A stretch of DNA of 64,000 nucleotides. Source: Owenia fusiformis. Its lineage: Eukaryota; Annelida; Polychaeta; Sabellida; Oweniidae. Below are positions 32,540 through 44,300 of the stretch, one piece after another. A program made the position numbers and the translations under genes. The notes under the pieces were generated by a model, which was given only the letters and a program-made list of their open reading frames with translations, searched no databases and was not told where the DNA came from. Each line of letters starts with the position of its first letter. The first letter of the stretch is position 1. The stretch covers positions 26,860,184 to 26,924,183 of the forward strand of contig CAIIXF020000012.1 in assembly GCA_903813345.2 (NCBI GenBank), in the 5' to 3' direction.

Positions 32540-34880
32540 AAATGAAGTTTCAATTCGAAATATGGAGTGAGTAAATGGTGAAAACTAAAAGGAACCGAAG
32601 AACGTCTATTAAAACATCATTAGAGATAAATCCTTTATTTAAAAAATGTGTTTAGCTATTTGTTCACCCGTTTCCCTGCGGACCATTTGACAGATTGATT
32701 AAAATTATTTAGGGATGTTTCAAACTAATAGTTTCTGGGTCTCTGTAATGTTACGGCGGACATTTAGGATTTTCCGCCCTGAAATCGTGTCTGTAACAAA
32801 GTCTTGTCTACATTTTTCAAGCCAACAAGTTTGATGGATTGATTGATTTGAAATGTTTAGGGGTGTTTCGTAGTGTGAAAGTTTAGATGTGATTAGTTTT
32901 TGGTCTGACAAATTCCTTGTTTCGTATTTATTCAATTTCAATAAGACTCTATTCTAGAAATAAACATCTTTATGGCATTTTTGCAACGTGTGTTCGTTGC
33001 CATCATGTTTCCCGCATAATCTTTTCTCGACGACATATCCATAAACTTCCAACACATTGTTTATAAAGATCTTTGATATATAGCGGTATTGAGCCAGGCA
33101 CTTCGACATGTCAAAATTAAAATCTATGAGATCCGCATCTCTTCATTATTTTACTTAACATGTTAAAAGTTGAATTCCAACAGCGCAATGTTTTAGATAT
33201 TTCAATTGAAATTTATCTTGAGAATTTTTGAAGGCTTATTTAATCGTTTATTAAATATTCAATTATAAAGACCGTTGCGTTCTTCGCCATGTATTGAAAA
33301 TAGTTAAGGCCATCGTCAGATTTTCTTTATCATGGAATTAAAGGATGTTTAACATGAGCGCATAACTCAAATAATATTGGATCAATTTTCAATTTTGTTC
33401 CTTGGAAAATTCTAAATGCTTTAAAACATCTACCAAACATAACACCAAACGAGGAGTTTTTACAAAACCACGGTATCTTCGTATGCAGTAGGAAAATACC
33501 ATCTAGGGCAACCGTTAGAGATACAAGTGGAGGTTTAACCTCTGCTGGGGGCACTTTCGAAATAATAATCGGATATAGTCAGACCAGGGGCAAAGTCCCA
33601 TTCCGTAGCCCCCGAAATCCGAGGATACTGATGATGTATCTTGGGAGGAAGTATTGATGATTGATGAGCACTTTGTGTTTTATTTATGCAAATTATATCT
33701 TAGACACGTGTGTTCACGAGAGAATTGTGTTCACTAAGGCAGGTTTAACTGTACAAGAACTCTACTATTTAGGTGTTGGTTATCAGCTCATTTGAGGATT
33801 TCATTATCACTGCATCCTTTATACAACCATATGTAAAAAACATTTTAAACTCATATAATGATTTATTTACAGTATTATATACATTATACATGTACTTGGC
33901 ATATTTTATATTACAGAACATTTACACAATGTTAATTTCCAGCATCATATATTAAAACAATAACATTTTGTCCCAAAATCATTTCAGGTTTTGAAATATT
34001 GGGCTCTTAAAATGAAATTTACATTGAATGTGAACATTAAGGGAAACCTTTGCTCAGATTCTTTTAATGCTTGGATATCACAAAACTAATTTTGAAGTTA
34101 TTTTTTCCTATAAAATTCCAACAAATATTTAAGCATTTTACACAATTCACGGGTTAATAGCTGTATATCTCATCCTCAATATTTCACATTCAATATGCTA
34201 CATAACTTAGAATCTATAGATTTGGCCAAATTCATTATTTAGGGAAATATAGCTTGAAACAATTCTCCTCCAGTGAGCAGTAGAACAAGGTCTAAATTGA
34301 ATTAACTATTGCACATTTATAATTTTAAATGGCAATATTTCATTTTCATATGACCGATTTGATTTTTAACCTCTCAGAGTTTTGGAAAAGATTTATTTCA
34401 TACCCAATTATATTGTCTTGGTAAATTCCATTTCATTTTGAACTAAAATATTTTGGGATTATAGAAGAATTTTGGTATCATTTATCTGTTACGATTTTTA
34501 CATCCAGGTAAAGAAAATGGCTAACATGAACCTAGTGAATTTTGGACTCAAGATTTAAAGAGGTTCTACCCACCCTTAAAACTTTTTTGCACCAACTGGA
34601 AAAATTCGCAAAAACTGGCATTTTTGACACTGACCAAATATTGTCATAAAATGTGAGAAGAAAATTGAATGCATGAGAACATTGATTTTGGGAGATGGAA
34701 TAAGTGGAAAACTTTTCAGAGTCCCAAGACCATTTGGCTTAATGTTAAATGAACCTCTATTAGTGGAACACTTTTAGAGGTACCAAAGGTGTTTCACTTA
34801 GGTTTTACAGTATTTCTCATATTTCCCCGAAATAAATACAGATCATGTTTGGCTACTTTACACTTGAAACTAAAAGTCTC
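32540..34880. other. Intergenic region 3' of IQCD, no firm gene
   Basis: A minus-strand frame at about 33558-33330 (PAEVKPPLVSLTVALDGIFL...) has ordinary amino-acid composition but no recognised domain and no clear splice partners, so I do not call it. The rest is AT-rich. The IQCD 3'UTR lies somewhere below 34902; the minus strand has an AATAAA at about 34390, but the true cleavage site cannot be fixed from sequence. Confidence 0.35.
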
Positions 34881-34901
34881 TCAAAAATTATATGTTCATA
34901 T

Positions 34902-37854
34902 CTATTTTTTCCCTTTCTTTCCTTTGCCTTTCTTTCCTTTCTTGCGTGCTTTGAGTGCTTTACGAACTTTGAATGATCTCCAGTATGCTTGGATGGTTGT
35001 TGCAGCTTTGACGGCAGCTTGCATTTCTCTTTCTTGGGCTTCACGACGTTCCCTAGAAATCCGTCTCTCCTCCATTATACTATTATACTCTGCCTCTAAT
35101 GTTTTGAATCTCTCTTCAAGTTCATTCAGTTGCTTTTTCTCCTCAGTATAAACAGCATCAATTTCTTCAAATTCATCCTGAAAAAAAATCGTATTTTTTC
35201 TCATAATTTTGTTATACTTCAATCATTTTTGAGATTACAGAAGAGATCAAGTGTAGTAGGTCAGGCCCGTAGCCAGGGGTGGGGTTCGCAGGGTTCGGGC
35301 GAATCCCCCCCTGGCCAAAAATTCTTTCAAAATCATGCAGTTTTTCACCATTTTGAGCACTTCTCAAGTGAAAAAATTGTCAAATGTGAACCCCCCCTGG
35401 AAATCTTTTTGAAAACTGAACCCCCCCTTTGGCAAATTCTGGCTAGGGGCCTGTAGGTACTGATTAAGTGAGAGTCTAATCTGTATTTCGTTTTCGTCAG
35501 TAATCCCAAAATGGCATCAAATGTGGAGTTATCACAATCAGAGTACATGAACATTTGAAGTATAACAAATAATCAACTTGCAGAAACTGTCAAGAATGAT
35601 TCGATAGGGAATATATTTTCAATATTTCCAATAGGGAAAAGTATCAGTGTTTCAATCTTAATTATGAATGAAATTTTGATTAACAAATGAATTAAACAAA
35701 AAACTTCTGAAATATATGAGAGGAGGAATAATGTACAGTCTTTGACTTGGACAACTACTAGAATAGTAATCATTTTGTCTATATATATATTGAGTATGAG
35801 TGTCATGTCTTTTTGAGTAGATGCTTCCTGTCTTTTTGAGTAAAGGTGTCATGTCTTCATCATATTTTTTTAAATTATTGGCTTATTTGTAAAGCCATAC
35901 AATATCAATCTTATCAGTATTTTTACATGAAACATTTTTGAAATACCAAAACACATTTACAAAGAATATGCATACCACTATCAGTGAAAACATTTCTAGA
36001 AGCCAATGAAAACCAAAATAAGTAAAAGGTAAAAATGGTGAGGTAATCTTAAACAATAATAAAAAATCCCAACTCTTTAAAGTAACTTTTTCAGTCATGA
36101 AAAATACTTAATAAATGATAAAAACATATTTTCAAACTTCACAAGGGGCCTTTCAAATGATGAGGTTTCTTAAACCATAACTTACTTGTCTTTCACCCAT
36201 ATCCTGATCATATTTCTGGATCCAGTTTTCTACTTCTGTTTCTATCTTGTATTTTCTCTGTATAAATAGAACAACAATACATAACAATTATGTAATTAAA
36301 ATGTAGCAACGAATAAAGCAAAGCATTTTTAATCATTTTTTGACATTGAAATATGAACTGAAGAGTGGCAAGTACTATTCATATTTAAGTAAATGAGTTG
36401 GCCATAAAATAGTACAGTAGGTTAAATCGTCAACTGTCCGGTGGATTCGACAATGCTACCTATGTCTGTTGATACTGATATGGTAAACTGCAAGCTGTTA
36501 CCGTATGTGTTTTTGGTGTATTGTAGAGACAAAGCCTTTTAATGGACAATATAATTTTACCTTTCTTAAACTCTGCTCATGTTCACGATGCTCTGTCACA
36601 AGGTTTGCCATTTGTGTAGACAGCTGATTCACCTCTTGTGTAAGCTTCTGTTTTTTACCCTCGCTATTTTTAACATCTGCCGATTCCTGTTTCTCCGCCT
36701 CTTGCTTTGTGCGTCTAATATGTTCTTGGGAGAATTTGTCGATTTGGAAGAGGTCTGCTTGGAGCTTACGGATGACATCATTCTTTTTCTTTATCTATAA
36801 ATGAGAATATTTGGCATATAATTATTTCATGTAATTCATGTGAATTGTAACATTTTGGATTATAGTTATTCTACTGACAAGGATTATTACAGGGACAAAA
36901 TTAATATCACAAACATTTCATTTAATAATTCATGTGAAATGGTAAACATACTGAATTATAATGACAAAAGGTATTACTGGGAAAAAATTCAAAAGAATAT
37001 GTGACAACAACTTCAATAACAGAATTATAATTTTGGTCATATATTTCTTTAAAAGTGATTCATTAACTTACCTCAGACTCTTTATCTTCCTCTGCAGCTG
37101 CCAATTCAGCCTCTAGTTTATGAATAACTGTTGCATTTTGTCGTTCACGATCAGTGATCTGTTCTAAGTATTTCTGCTTCTCAAGTTCCTCAACGGGTGT
37201 TGTAAGAAGCTTCTCAAGGATAATTTCTTTCAATTCAGACATCGTTCCGATAAGTGTTCTGGCATCGATACTTCTCCAAGACTTTTCTCCACGCAATGTG
37301 TTCACAGCCGAGGGGTTTAGACTGAATGCTCGGAGTATGTTCTTGCAAGATTGTGTGATTTGATTGGCGACAAGATGTAAATTATGAATGGAGCTTTCAA
37401 GCCTATCATCGATTGATCTTGAAGATCCAATACTACTTGCACTGCTGGCTCTACTCCCATCATCTTTAAGTTTAGGGGAGCCTTTTCTGTCCTTTTTCTT
37501 TATCAAGCGTTCTGTGTTACTTTTCAAGTCTTTGTAACTGTCAAGCATAACTCTATGTGTTTTCAACATGTTGACAAGTTCATTTCCAAGTACAATTGCA
37601 AATCGATCCATATTGTCCATCAAATATGGCAAAATCGTGATCATTTCCGAGCGTTTAATCGTCTCCTCGAGGACAGTTAAGATTCTCTGCGATTCCACTG
37701 TTGTCAATTTTTTCCTTGCTGGCTCAAGGGCACGCAATGGATCAAGTTTGATCGCACGTTGACGCTGTTTATTCTGTGACATTGCATGATTTGAACGCTG
37801 TTGAATTCTCATTTGGACCACCTCCACTGGCTGGACTTCAGTCATTGTAGCCAT
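34902..37854 (-). CDS. IQCD: IQ domain-containing protein D / dynein regulatory complex subunit 10
   Basis: Four exons, 37854-37072, 36794-36561, 36257-36186 and 35177-34902, all phase 0, give 454 residues, close to the roughly 450 of vertebrate IQCD/DRC10. The family belongs to the nexin-dynein regulatory complex of motile cilia and flagella. Matching landmarks in order are [20 protein letters not shown] (residues about 46-65), [30 protein letters not shown] in exon 2, [20 protein letters not shown] in exon 3, and in exon 4 [11 protein letters not shown], then the IQ motif [15 protein letters not shown] (about residue 424) and a Lys/Gly-rich tail [16 protein letters not shown]. Exons 2-4 are mostly coiled coil. 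A Ser-rich insert ([17 protein letters not shown]) sits near residues 130-150. Start chosen at ATGGCTACAATG, the first ATG in frame. A GCCCGTAGCC MITE lies in its last intron. Confidence 0.93.
35261..35455. mobile_element. GCCCGTAGCCAGG-family MITE in IQCD intron 3
   Basis: It starts CAGGCCCGTAGCCAGGGG and ends CTGGCTAGGGGCCTG, with the family core TTCTTTCAAAATCATGCAGT and TTTTGAGCACTTCTCAAGTG and flanking C-runs. It is nearly the same as the copy at 50027. Confidence 0.75.
36355..36465. mobile_element. Decayed MITE in IQCD intron 2
   Basis: GGCAAGTACTATTCATATTTAA, ATGAGTTGGCCAT, AAATAGTAC and a TCCGGTGGATTCGA-like end resemble the right half of the elements at 46380-46440 and 46540-46650. 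No coding capacity. Confidence 0.4.
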
Positions 37855-38358
37855 CTTGGATTTTTATTTTTTTGACAAAATCAAAATGTGCAACTTTTCT
37901 TGAAGAAAAATTGGCCTATAAACCAATTTGAAACTGTAATAAATGTATCCAGTATTTACTATATAATGTTATTTATTCCGAGGAATTAATTTTTTGAATG
38001 AACATCAGCTAAAAATGCTATAATATCCATAATTTTAAGAGTAATACTTCACTGGTTATTTCTCAAATGTGCCCTGCAACTCCTGTTTATTTAATATTAT
38101 TGCGCACATAACAACAAATAATTCTCTGAATACATTGATTGAAAAACATGGATTTGTTCAAAAAATGAAGCGGATCATCATAAAATTTACTTTTACATAT
38201 TATGTTGATATAAAAACACTCATTTCATAGATTATCTATTGATACATCAAAATAATTCATCATATATATTCTTACGCTGTAACTATGTGAACTACTTTTG
38301 ACCTATATTTCAAGACTCGTTCAACTCTCGCGTGAATTGTCCACCCGCGAGATCTAAA
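37855..38358. promoter_or_regulatory. Presumptive bidirectional IQCD/TPC1 promoter
   Basis: About 504 bp separate the two divergent start codons. Two inverted half-sites, TCTCGCG (38326-38332) and CGCGAGA (38346-38352), lie just before the TPC1 ATG. Together they are the two halves of TCTCGCGAGA, a palindrome known from vertebrate bidirectional promoters, here split by 13 bp. The CpGs in this patch stand out from the AT-rich surroundings. No TATA box in a convincing place was seen. Bidirectional use is inferred from spacing and orientation. Confidence 0.5.
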
Positions 38359-41300
38359 ATGGCAAATTCAAGAACCCCACTTTTGTCAGCATTTACTTGG
38401 CTAACTACAAGTTGTGAGTAAAGATGATATGTATCTTACATTTTAAATAGAGCTTACTTATGTATGCATGTTTTGTATAATTATTGCCTGGATTTATTGA
38501 CCACGTAAGCTGTAAACTGTACTTCAAAACAAATGTTTACTTTTTTCAAAAATAAAAATTATTTCTCAATCTGATTTGATTTCAATTTTACCACACAGGA
38601 ACTTGTAGCACTATGATATGAGATGCTTATGTATATGACTCAGATCTCATAAGCATCTCATATCATAGTGCTTCAAGTTCCTGTGTTTTACCAAACCCGT
38701 CTGGCTCATTTATCTCACGGGATTCATCTGCTCCCGACGTAGATTTGGGCCAGACAATAGCAAATATAAAACGTAAAGGCTAGAGTACCGACAATTCGGT
38801 ACTCTAGACTCTGATGTGGTGGCACGCTAGAGGACCGACAAATAAATTGTCGGTACGGGAGATATGCTGTGTTTACACGCTAAAGGACCGACAAATATTG
38901 ATTTTCGAATTTTCTGGCGCATGGGCAATGCGCGGGGGGATATTTCAGATATCATACGGATATTTTGGGAACAGGTGCAAAATCATGAACAAGTAAGACG
39001 TTAGAGAGCTATTAATGCAGAGTAAACGGCTATATATATTCTAAACAGACAGGATATTTCTCCTGAGCCGATCAGGCGTAGAAAGGGGCGTTTGCTACCC
39101 ATTAGATAGAAGAAAATAGCAAGAATGTTTTTTATTTGAAGCTTATCGTATGGTATGAGGTTCCATATCCATCCGCCAAAAGGTATATATAGTCCATTTA
39201 AAAACCTGTGGTATCGTTCTAAATAACCCATAGTTGGCTTCTAGGGTACCTACTATGCCACTATTTGGTATCAAAATAAAGAGGAGTTCAACTTTCATTT
39301 GAATTACGAAAATAGCGATGTAGGTCAAAATAGTTCCGAACGTGAGCATGTTTACTGCGCGTTTGCCCGTCATATCAGAATTGAGGAAGTGGTAGCAAAC
39401 GCGAGTTACAATAAACGGACGCTGATATCTCAAAAAGTAACCTGACTCCCTATAATTTGATGTAGGTCAATTGAACCCCTATATGGACAGGTGCATTTTG
39501 ATATATAACACTATGGGGGGTAAGCGTTTCATAGTTGGTCATGAACGCCATATGTGCAAAGTATTGTTATGAATTTTCGAATTTGGTGTTGGATTACGGT
39601 ACTCATACCGTATAGCACAATTTTTGATGGAAGTTGCATTTGGCTCACTTAGTTAATGGCCACGATTCCATCTCGAATGAGAGAGCTACCAAACGCAAAG
39701 TAAACAGTGATATATTCCAAATGAGATATTTCTCCTGTGCCATGGCGTAGTAAGGGTAGAGGTCGACGGGGGCAAAAGCATCCCCTCCCCTAACTGTATA
39801 TATCGACCCATTAGATAGAAGAAGAAAAGAGCTTTAAAATGTTTTTTAATTGAAGCTTGTAGGACAATTTTGATGGAAGTTGAATCAATTTTTGTCGAAA
39901 TAAATTATGGCTCACTACAAGTTAATGCCTGTACGATTCCATACTGCAAAAGAAGCACTATGCCTCCCCCTCAAAAGAAAAAAATAGTTCCTGCCGGGAT
40001 TCGAACTCGGGACCGAGCGTGTTCGAGTCGTGCTCGCTAACCACTAGACTACCAGTGATGAGGTTATCTCTAGTAAAAGTAGTGGATTTATTTATGAAAT
40101 TGTCGGCTCTCTAGCAAAAACACGTAGCAGCCACTTGCGTACCGACAATTGTCGGTTCTCTATCTGGCACTACTAGGTGACGATAGAGTGCCGACAATTG
40201 TCGGTACCCCAGCAAATACCCCTGGACAGTCTCCAGTACCGACAATTGTCGGTCCTGGAGCCACTCCGAATATAAAAACAGACGTCATCATTTTCACCAA
40301 GAAAAAGAGTTCAATTTGTTTCCAGATATTTTACGTATGTGAGGTAGTGACATTCAGTTACTGAAAAGCTAGTGAGTCACGAGCAAATACATCCAACAGC
40401 TCCAATTATTGTGTGAGAATTCACTTCAGCAACCTGGACGTTATCTGGTGAATTCCACAACGTCTTGGTTGCTTTGTGTTATTGTCTATTGTTGAAGTGA
40501 GGAATTCTCACTCAACTGACCTCCTTGGATGTGTATACTCATGAATGATTCACCTTACAGATGATACTATTAACCATGGGCTCTACCACCTGATCGATAG
40601 AGCTCATGTATTACATAAGGGTAAAATATATTTGAATACAAATTGACCTCTTTCTTGATTAAAATGATGAAAATAAAAATTTTCTCTGATGGAAGTTCAT
40701 CCATTTTGTTATAAAGACTTGAAGTCTAAAATATGTACGCATATTCAATATAAGTGTTAGTGTGGGCATTGGCTTTCAACTAGAAGGGTAGGCAACTTCC
40801 CATATTTCATACATAAGCATTGCCTTTGGGTTTTCAAAATTGGAGAATGTACACATTCCAAGAAAATCTTATTTTGTCCTTTTTATGGATGATTTTAATA
40901 AATAACTCAAAAATAAAAACATGATTATCTACATACATGTTGATAATTTAATAAAAAATGGAATTCTAATTGAAAGCCCATGGTGTGGGTATCCATAGAG
41001 GTGCTATATACATGTATGCTTATAATATTATTTATTTATTTTTGCGTAATTTTCATTTTTTGTAGAATACTTTATCATTCAGTAAGGATTTAACTAAAAT
41101 GGTAAAGGCTTCGCTTCAGTGGAGATGATGCTTATGAAGTTGCATGTCATAGAACTGAAAACACAGCGTATCAATGTGTGATAAGAATACAAAGACTCAT
41201 GCAATTTGCATATAACACCACGATTATGATTACTACATAATCATATTATAAGACTACTAACTTATATTAGATTTTTATGGATATTATATACAGGATTTAA

Positions 41301-44300
41301 TAGTGCGAGCTAGTTATTATGTAATACTACAATTTTACATATTAAAGATACTAACATAAACAAATATGACCATCAGTCAATGCATATTCTGTTGGAGTTG
41401 GTGACAAAGTACTCATAAAGATTAGCACCAAAGGGCTGCATAATTAGAATTACAATGCTGTAAGATATTTATGAGAATATCACGATGGGATCGACAAGAT
41501 TGGTTCAATACGAACAATTTCACGGTAAGGAATTTCCTTGATAGCAAAATGTGCAATGTTGTTAAATCTGGAGTATTGTTGCCGCCACAGGCATTGGGCA
41601 ATTTTATAATTTTACGTAATATTGTATTAATTTTTTGCCTGTTGTTGAAAAATTCTAATGACAATGTGATGCTAGATTTTGCTTGATTTGTTATTTTTGC
41701 TGTATATATAATTGTTTAATATTATGATTTTGTTTTGATTTGCATTTTGCAATAACTCATTTTTGATTAACATATAAATTATAAAATATAAATTTTAATT
41801 TATATGTAGTCTACTAAATATGTTCCTGTTGGACAATGTACCGTTTCAATGATGTATGAAAACCAAGCAATAGGCTAGGTAAAACTACAATATAAATCAC
41901 CCATAATGCACCTACTGTTTACAGATGAGCAAGATGTTGCCAACGAGGCCAGCAATATGGCGACAGATATACCAGCCAATGAGGATTCTGACGATTCCCC
42001 CGAACAACGACAGCACCATTGGAGCCTGAACTACCAAGAAGCTGCGATATATCTCGAGGAAGGTTATAATAATGATAAATTCGAGACGCATCCGCAATCC
42101 CAGAATGCACTTCCTATTTATTTACTCACGCATCGTACTTGGTTTTACATCGTAGATTTCCTTGCATCAACTTTGCTGCTAAGCTTAGCGTTGATCGAAC
42201 GACCAGCAGTACCCTTGTTCAAAGTACCAGTATGGGTGAGTTTGTCAAATATTTATGTTTGTTTATAATTTGAATCAGTTGAATTATTAATCAGTTGAAT
42301 TATTTAGAAAACATTTATGAAAACATTTATGTAATTCGGTGAAACTTTTATATCATGCGGACACTTTTCTCAAGCTAATTATAAAATGGTTGTCTTAGCA
42401 CTCACAAGTCTATTTGGTTTGTATTATGTTATGCACCATTTAAAGATTTGCATGAGACCACCCCCCCCATCCTTACCCCCTCATACAGGGAGGGTAAGGT
42501 GGGGGGGGGTCTTTGAATTGTGCATTTCATTAAACCAAAGGATGATTCTCGGTTTGGAGAACGAAGTTCATCACTCTAATTGAGCGCTATCCCTGCTTCG
42601 GACAAATTTGATTTTTTTACATAATATAGATTTGAATGTCTTCTTTTGAATAGACATAAATTAATTTGGGTAATATTTCTAGATTTTCCATAAAAAATTA
42701 CTAGTGAACCACCCAACGTCGCTTCTATGATTCGTACCACTTTTTTAACTTGATGTATTGCATATTTTCGTGGGTCGATTTAAAAAAAAATACAAACGAC
42801 GTATACATGAATATGTCATAAGCATATCGTGAGATAATTGTTAGATTAGGTTTGCTATAAGTGACTTTAAAACAAAAAAATAAAAAACATTAGTTCACGT
42901 GTTAAAGTTCCATTGACCGTGACATCAAGGAAAATTGAGCTTTTTGTCATCAGACATCTTTATAGATGGAACTAGCTATGTACTACATTTTCAAATACAC
43001 TCACAAAGAACATATCTAAGATGTTCTTTTTATCGATGAAAAGATTCTTACATTCGGAAGTTACATTAAAATATCAATTGCAATAGCCGCCTGTTTTTAA
43101 CATCCCTTTGTCACTCATCCCTTAATTATCTCTGTGTATCCATTCTGATACTCATAGCATCTTTCTGTTTCACCTGAAACATCTCAGGGCTGAGAAGAAA
43201 TGAGATGTCATGGTTTATCATGATGCTGTGTATCTTATACTTGTGTGTGTTCGATTTTGATAGCACCCGAGTGCAACCTAAGGAGCACATACAATACATT
43301 TTGTGTATGCCCAGTCTGGTCTTATATCTGCCTGCTCCGAGGAATTTTGGTGGCGATTTTTTGATTTTTGTAATAGCCTACTACATAGCATCTCTTGTGC
43401 GCGTAAATCCCAATGTTTTGAAATAGAAAATAGAGACTCAATTCTATATCGATAGTTTCACAGATGAGGGTAGCGAATGGGCGCAGCTTTGACAATCAAC
43501 GAATGATATAACGATATCACGGATTTCACCGAATGTTATATTCATCCCTAAATAGCTTATTTATTTAGTCTTAAGATCCTTGTGATGTTTCTATTCATTG
43601 CAGTGACTCTGAAATTGCTGTGCCAGATATGACGTCACAGCGACTCATTTTCCAACATTTAAGCATTTAACTAAATAATTGAAATATAATTATTAAAGAA
43701 TGAGGACCTTGTGTTTCACTCTGGACGAGGGGGGCCATGTCTCGGCTAGTTGTGCATTAACGTTTGATACTCTTTTGTGGATAAAAATAATGAATATATG
43801 TTAACGTAGCACTAAGCAGATACTTTTAAAAGTTACACTTAAAGAATAGGTCCAACGAATAGATATTGAATATAGGACTCGTTTGATGAACGATCGTTGT
43901 AATAATTCTAATAAACCTATAGAAATGAATCAACGATTAAAGTGCTTATTCGGTAATTTCTGTTTATTTTTTCTCACTGCAGTAGATTAAACAGATATTG
44001 GTAAGTAAAAATAGTATTCCAACAGACTCTTAACTCATTCTATTTGTTCATTAGTGGCAAAATAAGATTTCCCGGGAAAAAACATGACGTCACGAACAGA
44101 ACCGGTTATGGATTTTTATCGGCAATGCGTTATGCAACTCGAATGTAAATTCAAAAGTGTTCATGTTATACCGTGTTCTGATTGGCCAGAAAGGAGTAAC
44201 ACTTACCGAAATCACCTCATGGTTCAATGCCTTTTGGTTACAAGATTTTAGACGCCTTATGTTAGGTAATACTATCAACTGAGCGTGTTTATTTTCGCCA

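Noticed and set aside
38359-38413. Doubt that this exon belongs to TPC1 rather than being a chance ATG
   Set aside because: The doubt was set aside: it ends at GTGAGT with one base left, which completes the codon before GAG in the next exon in frame, and no in-frame stop intervenes. Transcript evidence is still lacking.
39143-39433. 96-codon hydrophobic minus-strand frame resembling a receptor fragment
   Set aside because: It lies among decayed GCGTAGCC-family repeats in TPC1 intron 1 and shows no recognisable motif.
44090-44278. 62-codon minus-strand frame in TPC1 intron 2
   Set aside because: No domain, no splice partners, and surrounding DNA is repeat-rich non-coding sequence.
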